Below are positions 33,433 through 41,990 of a stretch of DNA of 64,000 bases, piece after piece. This stretch comes from Pseudonocardia broussonetiae (GTDB lineage Bacteria > Actinomycetota > Actinomycetes > Mycobacteriales > Pseudonocardiaceae): positions 875,501 through 939,500 of the forward strand of contig NZ_CP053564.1 in assembly GCF_013155125.1 (NCBI RefSeq), read 5' to 3'. The notes under the pieces were generated by a model that was not told the DNA's origin, did no database searches, and saw nothing but the letters and a program-made list of their open reading frames with translations. The position numbers and the translations under genes were made by a program. Within the stretch, counting starts at the first letter, position 1. The number at the start of each line of letters is the position of its first letter.

Positions 33433-34302
33433 CTACGGGATGAGCCGCAGCGCCCGGGCCCGGACGACGGCCTCGAAGCGGGTGTGGGCGTCGAGCTTGC
33501 GCATCGCGCCGCGCAGGTAGGCCTTGGCCGTCTCCGGCTTGATCGACAGCCGGGTCGCCGCCTCCTGGTTGGTGCAGCCCAGGGCGATCTGCGCCAGGAC
33601 GTCGACCTCGCGCGCCGACAGCCGGACGACGGTGCCGGACGCGGCCGCGGTCCCCGTGCCGACGTGGGCGAGGCGCTTCGAGAGGTCGGCGATGCGCTGG
33701 GACAGGCCCGCGTCGGAGATGAGCTGGGCGACGGCGCGCAGCTCGGCGTGCAGCGCGCGGATCTCCTCGAGGCTGGCGACGTCGCGCACGTGCTCCGGCG
33801 CGACGGTGGCGACGACCTCGGCGTCCCGCATGCGGCGGCGGACCTCGTCCTGCACGGTGAGCTCCGTGCTCAGGCGCCGGCCCGCGCTGAGGATGGCCGA
33901 CTTGCTGCGGTCGCCCAGGGCGTTGCGGTCGCGGGTGGCGACGTAGATCAGGCCGGCCAGCCGGTCGCGGACCATGACCGGGGCGGCGGCGATCGAGGCC
34001 AGGCCCTCCGACAGCACCCAGGTGTCGTACTCGTGGGTGATGGTGTCGGCGGTGCGGTAGTCGTTGACCGCGGCCGGCCGGTTCTCCGCGATGACCCGCC
34101 CGCCGAGGCCGGAGCCGGCCCGGACCTCGAGGCTGTGCAGGTTGTTCGTGCGCGTGCCGCGGAACTCGCTGAGCACGGCGGTCGAGCCCTCCACGAACGC
34201 CCCGAACGCGACCGGGAGACCGGACTCGGTCTGGACCGCACGGAGCGCGGCACGGAGTGCTCCCCGTGCGTCGAAGCCGGCGTGCGCGGATGACGTGCTC
34301 AT
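33433..34302 (-). CDS. GAF-domain LuxR-type transcriptional regulator
   Basis: ATG 34302 (MSTSSAHAGFD) is used; the upstream extension is Arg/Pro-rich and unlikely. The 289-residue protein has a GAF domain (about residues 10-165; GSGLGGRVIAENRPAAVNDY, ASIAAAPVMVRDRLAGLIYV), a coiled-coil linker (about 170-215) and a C-terminal LuxR helix-turn-helix (LSAREVDVLAQIALGCTNQEA, then IKPETAKAYLRGAMRKL). GAF-LuxR proteins of actinomycetes often control aromatic or alcohol oxidation genes. The molybdenum hydroxylase operon immediately upstream is the obvious candidate target. Confidence 0.85.
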   Translation of the reverse strand: MSTSSAHAGFDARGALRAALRAVQTESGLPVAFGAFVEGSTAVLSEFRGTRTNNLHSLEVRAGSGLGGRVIAENRPAAVNDYRTADTITHEYDTWVLSEGLASIAAAPVMVRDRLAGLIYVATRDRNALGDRSKSAILSAGRRLSTELTVQDEVRRRMRDAEVVATVAPEHVRDVASLEEIRALHAELRAVAQLISDAGLSQRIADLSKRLAHVGTGTAAASGTVVRLSAREVDVLAQIALGCTNQEAATRLSIKPETAKAYLRGAMRKLDAHTRFEAVVRARALRLIP

Positions 34303-34375
34303 CGGAACCGCCTTTGGTTCGGGAGCCTTGCGGTGCACCGCGCGGCGACGGCGCGCCGGGTGGTGCCGAGCAGAC

Positions 34376-34409
34376 GCCGTCGGCCCGTCCGGTGGGACGG
34401 GCCGACGGC
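34376..34409. terminator. strong hairpin after molybdenum hydroxylase operon
   Basis: A 15-bp perfect stem (arm GCCGTCGGCCCGTCC) with a 4-base GGTG loop lies between the small secreted-protein gene (stop 34486) and the GAF-LuxR start (34302), all transcribed leftward. It is well placed to end the upstream operon. There is no clear U-tract, as is common for actinomycete terminators. Confidence 0.7.
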
Positions 34410-34485
34410 GGGGGGACGGACGTGACGCGCCGGCCCGGGAGGAGAATGCCCGGGGCCGGCGCGCCACTGCACGGGGAGCCTGCTG

Positions 34486-34785
34486 CTAGTCGAACGGCCC
34501 GTTGAGCAGGCCGCCGACCGGACCCTCGACGTAGCGGGGGTCGACGGGCGGGAACTCGTTCTCGACGCCGTTGGCGCCGTCGGGCCGGTTGTCACCGTTC
34601 AGGGCGTCCGTGCCCTGGAAGGTGAGCTCACCGAGGATCGCGGTGACCGAGCTGCCGACCTGGCCCGGGTTCTGCGTGCTGGGGTAGCCGGCGTTGCTGT
34701 CCTCGTCGGCGGCGGCGACGCCGGCTCCGAGCAGCAGCAGGGCACCTGCTGCCGTCGCCAGGGTGATGCGCTTGGCAGTGCTCAT
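34486..34785 (-). CDS. small secreted protein
   Basis: ATG 34785 begins a classical signal peptide (MSTAKRITLATAAGALLLLGAGVAAADE; cleavage near residue 26). The mature part of about 73 residues is Asn/Asp/Pro/Gly-rich with a GQVGSSVTAILGELTFQG segment and no Cys. It follows the iron-sulfur subunit gene by about 70 bases on the same strand and is probably co-transcribed. No family is recognised. It resembles small actinomycete secreted proteins of unknown role. Confidence 0.65.
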   Translation of the reverse strand: MSTAKRITLATAAGALLLLGAGVAAADEDSNAGYPSTQNPGQVGSSVTAILGELTFQGTDALNGDNRPDGANGVENEFPPVDPRYVEGPVGGLLNGPFD

Positions 34786-34855
34786 GGGCTTCGTCCTCTT
34801 CTCTACGGGAAACGTGGAAAGCACGGCGGGCCCCCGGGACCGGGGGCCCACCGGA

Positions 34856-35332
34856 TCACATGTTCTCGGCGCCCGCGTAGATCGCTTCGCGGATGCGGTT
34901 GTAGGTGCCGCAGCGGCAGATGTTGCGGATCTCCTCGATGGCGGCGTCGTCGAGCTTGCGGCCCTCGTCGGCGCACTGGCGGACCTTGGCCACCGCGGCC
35001 ATGATCTGGCCGGGCTGGCAGTAGCCGCACTGCGCGACGTCCTTCTCGATCCACGCTTCCTGCATGGGGTGCAGGTCGGAGCCGACGGTGTCGGCGAGGC
35101 CCTCGATGGTGGTGATCTCGTCGTCGGCGGAGATGTCGGCGACGGAGACCGAGCAGGGGTTGAAGGCCTTGCCGTTGATGTGGCTGGTGCAGGCCTTGCA
35201 GACGTTGATGCCGCAGCCGTACTTGGGTCCGGTGACCCCGAGCAGGTCGCGGATCACCCAGAGCAGGCGGACGTCGTCGTCGGCTTCGACGGTGACGGAC
35301 TCACCGTTGAGGTTGAAGGTGTGCTGTGCCAT
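34856..35332 (-). CDS. 2Fe-2S subunit of a molybdenum hydroxylase (IorA/CoxS-like)
   Basis: The 158-residue protein carries the two 2Fe-2S clusters of xanthine-dehydrogenase-family small subunits: a plant-ferredoxin type site (C40, C45, C48, C60) and the helical site (C102, C105 in CGYCQPG; C139 and C141 in CRCG). It passes electrons from the molybdenum centre of the partner encoded just upstream (10-base gap). Two-subunit enzymes of this type (isoquinoline 1-oxidoreductase, some aldehyde oxidases) lack a flavin subunit, and none is found here. Confidence 0.92.
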   Translation of the reverse strand: MAQHTFNLNGESVTVEADDDVRLLWVIRDLLGVTGPKYGCGINVCKACTSHINGKAFNPCSVSVADISADDEITTIEGLADTVGSDLHPMQEAWIEKDVAQCGYCQPGQIMAAVAKVRQCADEGRKLDDAAIEEIRNICRCGTYNRIREAIYAGAENM

Positions 35333-35342
35333 GTCTGGCTCC

Positions 35343-37712
35343 TCAGAAGGTGAAGTCGAGGCCGTTGCGGGGCGACTCGGGGATGGGCGGCGAGGTCGGG
35401 TACTGCGTGAAGCCCTCCGGGAACGGCTCCTTGTGCAGGACCGGCGTGTACTCCGGCTCGACGCCGGTGGCCCGGCGGAACGCGTTCACGACCGCGGACA
35501 TGGTGGCCGCGACCGAGACCTCACCGGCACCACCGGGCTCGGGGTACTCGGAGTCCTCGATCAGGATCACGTTGACCTCGGGCGGGGTGTTCCACTGCCG
35601 GGTGTAGAAGTAGTTGTCCCAGCTCGCCTCGACGAACGACCCGTTCTCCAGGTGAAGACCCGCGGTCATGGCGTTCGCGATGCCGTCGTTGATGCCGCCG
35701 AGCACCTGGCCCTCGAAGCCGGTCGGGTTGAGCAGCAGCCCGGGGTCGACGACGAAGGTGACCTTGGTGACGCGGGGACCGGTGCGGCCGGAGCGGACCT
35801 GCCGGTTCACCGTCTCGGGCCGGGCGTCGATCTCCACGACGCAGGCCGTGGCGCACTTGTACTCCTGGTGGACGCCGATGCCCTGGGCCATGCCCTCCGG
35901 CATCGACTTGCCCCAGTCGGCCTCGTCGGCCGCGCGCTGGATGACCTTGCGCAGGCGGTCGGTCTTGACGAACTCGGTCCGGAACTCGACCGGGTCCTTG
36001 CGCAGCCGCTCGGCGATCCGGTCGATCATCAGCTCGCGGGCGGTGCAGGTGTCCGGGCCGTAGACGTTGCGCGTCGAGCCGGTGTTGAAGCCGTAGTTGG
36101 TCTCGACCATGAGCCGGGTGTTGACGCCGAAGTTGTAGGGCGTGTGGACCGAGATCTCCCAGAAGGTCTCGGACACCCCCAGGTTGCCGCCCGGCGCCTT
36201 GATCAGCTGCGACGAGAGCACGTCGGTCAGACCCTCGTCGACCTCCATGTTGACGCCGGAGTAGCGGAGCTCGAAGCTCGCCACCGCGTCGTCGGTGACC
36301 ACGGCGCGGACTCGCGTGACGCACAGCGGCTTCACCCGGCCCTGGCGGCAGTCGTTGGCGCGGTCCCACATCAGCTTGACCGGCTTGCCGATGGCCTTCG
36401 CGGCCTCCGACGCCTCCTGGACGTGGTCGTTGAACAGGCGGCGGCCGAACGAGCCACCGCCCGGGACGACGTGGAAGGTGACGTCGTTGACGCCGATGCC
36501 GAGCTTCTGCGACACGATCTTCGCGCCGGCGATCGGGCTCTTCGCCGGGGCCCAGACCTCGGCCTTGCCGTCCTTGAAGGACACGATCGCGCAGTTGGTC
36601 TCCAGCGCGGACCCGTTGCGGGAGTAGTGGACCAGCTCCTGCTCGAGGGTCTTGCCGGGCACCGCGGGCGCCACCAGCGGCAGCTCGGCAGCGCGCAGCC
36701 CCTCGACGATGTCCTCGTCGTTCTTGCCGGCGACGGTGCCGGGGTTCCAGTTCAGCTCCAGCGCGTTCACGCCGTCGATGGCCTGGCCGAAGGTCAGCGC
36801 ACGGACGGCGATGCCGTTGCCGATCGGCGCGACATCGGTGACGCCGGGCATGTTGCGGACCTCGTCGAGGTTCGAGGGCCCGCCGTCGGGGAAGCCGTTC
36901 AGGTCGGGCGCCCGGCAGATCACCGTGGGCAGCGCGTCGGGCACCTGGATGTCCATGGCGAACTTCTTCGCCCCGGTGACCATGGCGCGCGCGTCGTCCT
37001 TGATGCGCGACTTGCCGAGGACCTTGAACTCCTCCTGCGGCTTGAGGAGGACCTCGACCGGCGTGGTGACCGGCACGGCCGCCAGCCTGCTCAGCTCGCC
37101 GAAGCCGATCGCCTTGCCGGCGGTGTCGGTGACGGTGAGACCCAGGGTCTCGAGCTCCCGCGCCTCGGAACCCAGCGCCAGCGCAGCCGCCTCGAGCAGC
37201 GCGCCCTTGGCGATCGCGGCCGCGACCCGGACCGGGGTGAACAGCGAGTAGGTCGTGCTGGACCCACCGGTGAGCTGGTTGAAGACCAGCTCCGGGCGGG
37301 CGTCCGCCAGCGTGACGTCGACGTCGCTCGGGTCGATGCCCATCTCCTCGGCGATGACCATCGCGAAGAGCGTCTGGATGCCCTGGCCGTTGTCCGAGCG
37401 CGGCAGCGCGAACGCCACCCGGCCGTCCTCCTTCACCTCGACCCTGAGGAGGGGGTTGGTCGGGACGCAGGCGTCGCGGTACGCGTCGACGAACTCGTAG
37501 TACTCGGGAGTCTGCGGCGGCGACGGCAGCGCGGCGGCGCTCGCCTCCGCTCCACCCCAGGCGGCCTGCCGGCCGACGTCCGCGACGACGACGAGCGTCG
37601 GCGCGGCGACCAGGTAGCCGAGGAACTTCCGGCGGTTGACCGACATCAGCCCGGAGCCGAAGATCTTGCGCTGGTCGCGGGGTGTGGTGGTGCCTGCGCT
37701 GTGAGCGGGCAT
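35343..37712 (-). CDS. molybdopterin-binding catalytic subunit of molybdenum hydroxylase (IorB-like), Tat-exported
   Basis: The 789-residue protein starts with a Tat-type signal (NRRKFLGYLVAAPTLVVV, residues 26-43) after a short leader. ATG 37712 has AGAGGA upstream, whereas a start at 37646 has no ribosome binding site. The body matches aldehyde-oxidoreductase/isoquinoline-oxidoreductase beta subunits: DNGQGIQTLFAMVIAEEMGI, VVPGGGSFGRRLFNDHV and a C-terminal GQVLGGINDGIANA with the conserved Glu region (GGAGEVSVAATMSAVVNAF). With the iron-sulfur subunit it should hydroxylate an aldehyde or N-heterocycle outside the cytoplasmic membrane, using a membrane electron acceptor. Confidence 0.9.
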   Translation of the reverse strand: MPAHSAGTTTPRDQRKIFGSGLMSVNRRKFLGYLVAAPTLVVVADVGRQAAWGGAEASAAALPSPPQTPEYYEFVDAYRDACVPTNPLLRVEVKEDGRVAFALPRSDNGQGIQTLFAMVIAEEMGIDPSDVDVTLADARPELVFNQLTGGSSTTYSLFTPVRVAAAIAKGALLEAAALALGSEARELETLGLTVTDTAGKAIGFGELSRLAAVPVTTPVEVLLKPQEEFKVLGKSRIKDDARAMVTGAKKFAMDIQVPDALPTVICRAPDLNGFPDGGPSNLDEVRNMPGVTDVAPIGNGIAVRALTFGQAIDGVNALELNWNPGTVAGKNDEDIVEGLRAAELPLVAPAVPGKTLEQELVHYSRNGSALETNCAIVSFKDGKAEVWAPAKSPIAGAKIVSQKLGIGVNDVTFHVVPGGGSFGRRLFNDHVQEASEAAKAIGKPVKLMWDRANDCRQGRVKPLCVTRVRAVVTDDAVASFELRYSGVNMEVDEGLTDVLSSQLIKAPGGNLGVSETFWEISVHTPYNFGVNTRLMVETNYGFNTGSTRNVYGPDTCTARELMIDRIAERLRKDPVEFRTEFVKTDRLRKVIQRAADEADWGKSMPEGMAQGIGVHQEYKCATACVVEIDARPETVNRQVRSGRTGPRVTKVTFVVDPGLLLNPTGFEGQVLGGINDGIANAMTAGLHLENGSFVEASWDNYFYTRQWNTPPEVNVILIEDSEYPEPGGAGEVSVAATMSAVVNAFRRATGVEPEYTPVLHKEPFPEGFTQYPTSPPIPESPRNGLDFTF

Positions 37713-38103
37713 CGTCGTCCTCTCGTTACTTGATCCCGGCCGGATGCGGGGGGGGAGCGAATCCGGTTCGAGACAGCTTGTGCCAGTAACGAAGCCCGTT
37801 CGGCCGCGATACGCGGGGGAGGTCGGGTACCCACCCCCACCCCCGCCCCGTCGTGGTGGCGGGAGACACAGCGACCTGCAGTTCTCAGGTGACCCTTACC
37901 AGCACCTGCTAGGCCATTCGGGCTAGTGTTCCGCATCTGCGGATTCGCCGAAACATGCCTGGAACCACCCTTTCGGGGGTGGGTCGGCGCCGTGACCTGC
38001 ACCCTGCGGGCGTCCCCGGGCTGCACGGGTGGGCGGCGCGAACTGCCGATCGCGGGAGTCCTCGGCCCGCTGGGCACGACCTTGCGGACCGGGATGGGCG
38101 GCC
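37713..38103. other. intergenic region upstream of molybdenum hydroxylase operon
   Basis: About 390 bases hold the leftward promoter of the hydroxylase operon. A C-rich tract at about 37830-37850 and several GGTAC or GTACCC-like words are visible, but no convincing operator palindrome. Frames crossing it are Arg/Pro-rich and unsupported. Confidence 0.4.
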
Positions 38104-38793
38104 TCAGGCACCGACGAGCTCCAGCAGCGCGTGCAGGTGCGCGGCGCCGGCGAGGGCCGAGCGCGACCGGCGGGCCAGGGCCGCCCGGCGGGCGTCGAGT
38201 GCGGCCGCGGCGGCGGACGGGTCGCCGCCGCCGCGCAGCTCGTCCATGACGGGCGCGATCGCGGCGAGCGGGAGGCCGCCGCGGCGGAGCTGGTGGACGA
38301 CGTGGGCGTCGCGGACGTCGTCAGGGCCGTAGCGCCGGTGCCCCGTGGACGGGTCGCGCCCGGGCCGCAGGAGCCCCGAGCGCTCCCAGCGGCGCAGGGT
38401 CGCGGGCCGCAGGCGCAGGCGGTGCGCGACGGCCGAGATCGGCTCGCTCCCCCGGCGGGTCACCGGCGCAGGCCCGCCGAGCCGGTGCAGCAGGCCCGCG
38501 ACGGTCTCCACCACCGCGCGCTCGGCGTCCAGCGCGGCGTGGGCGGCGTCGAGCCGGGCCAGGGCGCCGTCGACGTCCCCGGCGTGCACGCGGCGCAGGA
38601 CCTCCCGGGCGGCGGGGTAGCCGTGCCCGCCGACGAGCGCGAGGTAGGCCCGCAGCGAGGCGGCGTGCCGCTCGTCGTAGACGCGGTACCCGGCGGCGGT
38701 CCGCGCGGCCGCGGGCAGGACGCCGGCGGCCTCGTGGTTGCGCACCGCCTGCGTCGAGAGCCCGTGCTCCCGGGCGAGCTGCACCGTCCGCAC
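38104..38793 (-). CDS. MerR-type regulator with two helix-turn-helix domains
   Basis: GTG 38793 follows GGAGGTGACCG. The 229-residue protein contains two MerR-like DNA-binding segments. The first is at the N-terminus (VQLAREHGLSTQAVRNHEAAG, then GYRVYDERHAASLRAYLALV). The second is in the middle (ISAVAHRLRLRPATLRRWERSGLLRPGRDP, then HRRYGPDDVRDAHVVHQLR; about residues 118-175). This tandem layout is like TioE-type double-MerR regulators linked to antibiotic resistance. It is divergent from an erythromycin-esterase-like gene, which is its likely target. Confidence 0.85.
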   Translation of the reverse strand: MRTVQLAREHGLSTQAVRNHEAAGVLPAAARTAAGYRVYDERHAASLRAYLALVGGHGYPAAREVLRRVHAGDVDGALARLDAAHAALDAERAVVETVAGLLHRLGGPAPVTRRGSEPISAVAHRLRLRPATLRRWERSGLLRPGRDPSTGHRRYGPDDVRDAHVVHQLRRGGLPLAAIAPVMDELRGGGDPSAAAAALDARRAALARRSRSALAGAAHLHALLELVGA

Positions 38794-38817
38794 CGGTCAC
38801 CTCCTCCGCTGCGTTGA

Positions 38818-38830
38818 GGGTTGACAACCC
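38818..38830. promoter_or_regulatory. candidate MerR operator in divergent promoter
   Basis: GGGTTG-A-CAACCC is a perfect inverted repeat (6+1+6) in the interval between the divergent double-MerR gene and the esterase-like gene. It includes TTGACA, which could serve as a -35 element for the rightward gene. Confidence 0.5.
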
Positions 38831-38890
38831 CCGAGCTGCTGATCCGTGGGCCGAACCGCCAATGGGAGGTTCAAGGTTACGGTTCAGGGG

Positions 38891-40051
38891 GTGCACCTCG
38901 ACGACGTCCTGGCCCTGCTCGACCACCGCACCCGGCTGCTCGCCCTCACCGAACCCCTGCACGGGCAGCAGCACGTGCCGCTGCTGCGCAACGCCCTGCT
39001 CGCCGCGCTCGTCGACCGGGCCGGGTACCGGTCGGTCGCCGTCGAGAGCTGCTGCCTGCGCGGCGCCCGGCTCGACGCGCTGCTCGCCCGTGGTGTCGAG
39101 CCCGACGACGCCCGGCGCGACGCCGGCTTCAGCCACGGATGGGGCCCCGGCCGCGGCAACCGCGAACTGGTGGCGTGGATCGCCGCGCACAACCGCGCCG
39201 CCGCACCGCGCGACCGGGTGCGGTTCAGCGGCTTCGACGCGCCGCTGGAGTCGAGCGGCGCCGACTCGCCCCGCGACGCGCTCGAGCAGGTCCACGGGTT
39301 CCTGCAGGCGCGGGGCGCGACCGCACTGCCCGCGTGGGACCGGATCGCGGACCTCCTCGGGCCGGACGCCCCGTGGAGCGACCCGGCCGTGATCCGGGAC
39401 CCGGCCCGCGGGAGGGGGGCGACGCCCGCGGCGGCGGAGCTGACCGTCGTGGCCGGGGAGCTGGCCTGGCGCCACGCGACGACCGCCCCGGACGGCCCCG
39501 ACGACGACGCCTGGTGGGACGCCGCCGCCGCGGCCCGCTCCGCCACCGGACTGCTGGCCTACCACCGGCTCCTCGTCCTGGACGACGCGTACCGCGTGCA
39601 GCGGCTCGCCGCCCAGCGCGACGCGATGATGGCCGCGAACCTGGCCGCCGTCGTCGAGCGGGAGCGCGGGCGCGGCCCGACGCTCGTGTTCGCCCACCAC
39701 GGCCACCTGCAGCGCGGTCCGAGCGCGATGACGATGGGCGTCGAGCTGGTCTGGAACGGGGCGGGCGCGCTCCTGGGCCCGCGGCTCGGGCCGGAGCTCA
39801 CGGTGCTCGGCACGCTGGTCGGCGCCGCCCCGGAACGGGGCATCGGCGCGCCGGAGCCCGGGACGGTGGAGCGGGTCCTGCTCGACGCGCACCCCGGCGG
39901 CGCGGTCCTGCGATCCGCCGAGGCCCGCCGGCTCGCCGCCGGGGCCGGCACGCGGGCACCCGCCCCGCCCCCCGTCGGCTACTCCGGGGCCGACGACGCC
40001 CTGCTCGCCGGGCTCGACCTCGTCTGGCTGCTGCCCGAGCTCACCGCGTGA
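38891..40051 (+). CDS. erythromycin-esterase-family protein
   Basis: GTG 38891 places the start exactly where family similarity begins (HLDDVLALL). GTG 38846 would add 15 atypical residues. Of 386 residues, key features are LTEPLHG (near 25), RSVAVESCC (Glu near 50), FSHGWGPG and NRELVAWIAAHN, the FSGFDAPLE strand, RDAMMAANLAAVV and VFAHHGHLQ with the HHxH group. These are hallmarks of the erythromycin esterase/succinoglycan-biosynthesis-like fold. Many homologues do not cleave macrolides, so resistance is only a possibility, supported by the adjacent double-MerR regulator. Confidence 0.83.
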   Translation: MHLDDVLALLDHRTRLLALTEPLHGQQHVPLLRNALLAALVDRAGYRSVAVESCCLRGARLDALLARGVEPDDARRDAGFSHGWGPGRGNRELVAWIAAHNRAAAPRDRVRFSGFDAPLESSGADSPRDALEQVHGFLQARGATALPAWDRIADLLGPDAPWSDPAVIRDPARGRGATPAAAELTVVAGELAWRHATTAPDGPDDDAWWDAAAAARSATGLLAYHRLLVLDDAYRVQRLAAQRDAMMAANLAAVVERERGRGPTLVFAHHGHLQRGPSAMTMGVELVWNGAGALLGPRLGPELTVLGTLVGAAPERGIGAPEPGTVERVLLDAHPGGAVLRSAEARRLAAGAGTRAPAPPPVGYSGADDALLAGLDLVWLLPELTA

Positions 40052-40068
40052 TCGGTAGCGTCGGGGCC

Positions 40069-40929
40069 ATGAGCCTCCCGGTACCGCGGCGGATCACCGT
40101 CCCCGGCACGACGCTGCCCGAGATCACGCTCTCGGTCCACGACACCGGCGGCGACGGCCCGGCCGTGGTCCTGCTGCACGGCTGGCCCGACCGCGCCGAG
40201 CTGTGGAGCCACCAGGTCGACGCCCTCGCCGCCGCCGGGTACCGGGTCATCGCCCCCGACCTGCGCGGCTTCGGGGAGTCCGACCGGCCCGCCGAGGTCG
40301 AGCACTACCGGATGCGGACGCTGCGCGCGGACGTGCTGGGCGTGGCCGACGCGCTCGGCGTCGACCGCTTCGCCCTCGCCGGGCACGACTGGGGCGCGTC
40401 GCTGGGGTGGGCGCTGGCGCTGGCGTCGGACCGCGTCACGCGCTACGCCGCGTTCTCCGTCGGGCACCCCGCCGCGATGGCCACCGCGGGCTTCGCGCAG
40501 AAGGCGATGTCCTGGTACATGCTGTGGTTCCAGTTCCCGGGCGTCGCCGAAGAGGTGGTGCCCGCCGACGACTGGCGGTTCCTGCGGTCCTGGGGGCACG
40601 CCGCCTTCCCCGACGGGCACCCGCTCCCGGAGCGCCAGATCGCCGACCTGGCCCGCCCGGGGGCGCTGACGGCCTCGCTCAACTGGTACCGCGCCAACAT
40701 CGACCCGGCGACCTTCGTGCGGTTCGAGCCGCCGCGCCTGCCCCCGGTGCGGGTCCCCGTCCTGGGCGTGTGGAGCGACGAGGACCTCGCGCTGACCGAG
40801 GCGCAGATGCGGCGCTCCGCCGAGTTCTGCGCCGACTTCCGCTACGAGACGGTGCCGGGGTGCGGGCACTGGATCCCGCAGGAGGCCCCGGAACGGGCGA
40901 CGGAGCTCCTGCTGGACTTCCTGGGTTAG
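40069..40929 (+). CDS. alpha/beta hydrolase (epoxide hydrolase-like)
   Basis: The 286-residue protein shows the alpha/beta hydrolase core: VVLLHGWPDRAELW (oxyanion HGWP), DLRGFGESDRP, nucleophile elbow GHDWGAS (Asp nucleophile, as in epoxide hydrolases and haloalkane dehalogenases), a late acid region (VWSDEDLALTE) and catalytic His in PGCGHWIPQEAP. The cap region contains the two Tyr-containing helices expected for epoxide hydrolases. It starts 17 bases after the erythromycin-esterase-like gene and is probably co-transcribed. Confidence 0.87.
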   Translation: MSLPVPRRITVPGTTLPEITLSVHDTGGDGPAVVLLHGWPDRAELWSHQVDALAAAGYRVIAPDLRGFGESDRPAEVEHYRMRTLRADVLGVADALGVDRFALAGHDWGASLGWALALASDRVTRYAAFSVGHPAAMATAGFAQKAMSWYMLWFQFPGVAEEVVPADDWRFLRSWGHAAFPDGHPLPERQIADLARPGALTASLNWYRANIDPATFVRFEPPRLPPVRVPVLGVWSDEDLALTEAQMRRSAEFCADFRYETVPGCGHWIPQEAPERATELLLDFLG

Positions 40930-40936
40930 CGGGGAC

Positions 40937-41899
40937 TCAGCCGCGCAGCGCCCCGGCGAAGACCTCCACCAGCGCGGTCGCGGTGCGGGCGAAGCCGTTG
41001 TTCAGCGCCGGGCTCAGCGTCACGACCCGGCCCGCCCGCACCGCCGGCAGCGCCTGCCAGGTGGGCACGGCGGCCAGCTCCTCGGGCGCGGCGGGGTTGC
41101 TGGCCTGCAGGAACAGCACGTCGGCCTCGGCGAGCACCGAGAAGGTCTCGGGCGCCACGGCGAACCCCGGCTCCGCACCGCCCGGGTCGTGGAAGGCCAG
41201 GTCCATGCCGAGGTCGGCGCCCACCGTCGTGGCGAGGGTGTCGGTCCACACCAGCGCCGAGGCGCCGTAGGCGAGCATCGCGACCCGGCCCCGCGCAGCG
41301 ACGTCGCCGAGCTCCGCGCGGGCCCGGCGCACGGCGTCGTCGTAGCCGCCGACCAGCGCGTCGGCCTGCGCCCGCCTGCCCAGCAGCTCCGCCTGGGTCA
41401 GCAGGTCCTCCCGCCAGCTGCCGCTGCGCGCCGTGACCGGCAGCACCGGGGCGATGGCGGCGAGCAGGTCGTTGCCGTAGAAGTCGGCGGCGGCCGCGTC
41501 GGCCGGCTGCAGGATCAGGTCGGGCGCGAGCGCCGCGATCTCCTCGTAGTCCATCGCGTCGTAGGCGGACCGCAGGATCGTGACGTCACGGGTCTCCGGC
41601 GACGCGAGGTGCGGCGCGATCGCCCGCTCCGCGCCGAACAGCCCCGTCGCGATCACGGGGTAGCCGGCGGACAGCGCGAACTCCAGGTCGCCGCGCCCCT
41701 CGACGACCAGCACCCGCTCCGGCTGCGCCGGCACCGTGGCGACGACGTCGAGGTAGCGGAAGTCGACGGTGCCCGACAGCGGCGCCGCGGGCGGCGTCGA
41801 CGCGCAGCCGCTCAGCAGCCCGGCGGCCGCGAGCCCGGCCAGGAACTCCCGACGGGTGGCGGCGCTGGTGTCCGGACGCTCGAGGAGCGCGGTGGTCAT
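40937..41899 (-). CDS. iron-siderophore ABC transporter substrate-binding lipoprotein
   Basis: ATG 41899 follows GGAGGTACTGCC. The 320-residue protein begins with a combined twin-arginine and lipobox signal (RREFLAGLAAAGLLSGC), anchoring it outside the membrane, then a FecB/FepB-type two-lobe fold (PERVLVVEGRGDLEFALSAG, YEEIAALAPDLIL, AGRVVTLSPALNNG). No permease or ATPase genes adjoin, so it is an orphan binding protein. A DtxR/IdeR-like sequence lies 37 bases upstream of the start, fitting iron-regulated expression. The ferric ligand cannot be told from sequence. Confidence 0.86.
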   Translation of the reverse strand: MTTALLERPDTSAATRREFLAGLAAAGLLSGCASTPPAAPLSGTVDFRYLDVVATVPAQPERVLVVEGRGDLEFALSAGYPVIATGLFGAERAIAPHLASPETRDVTILRSAYDAMDYEEIAALAPDLILQPADAAAADFYGNDLLAAIAPVLPVTARSGSWREDLLTQAELLGRRAQADALVGGYDDAVRRARAELGDVAARGRVAMLAYGASALVWTDTLATTVGADLGMDLAFHDPGGAEPGFAVAPETFSVLAEADVLFLQASNPAAPEELAAVPTWQALPAVRAGRVVTLSPALNNGFARTATALVEVFAGALRG

Positions 41900-41935
41900 G
41901 GCAGTACCTCCGTGATCGGGAACCGGGCGCCGTAT

Positions 41936-41954
41936 TGAACACAGGCTCACCTAA
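41936..41954 (-). promoter_or_regulatory. DtxR/IdeR-like iron box
   Basis: Read on the minus strand, the 19-mer begins TTAGGTGAGCCT, which agrees with the first 12 positions of the actinomycete iron-box consensus TTAGGTTAGGCTAACCTAA except at two positions. The second half is weak. Its place directly upstream of the siderophore-binding lipoprotein gene supports an iron repressor site. Confidence 0.5.
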
Positions 41955-41990
41955 CTTCCACAAGACCGCGGGCGGTCCTACTGTGCCGGG

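Noticed and set aside
37817..37860. C-rich tract as a structured RNA or G-quadruplex element
   Set aside because: The runs are irregular and sit in an already C-rich intergenic stretch; nothing ties them to a conserved structure.
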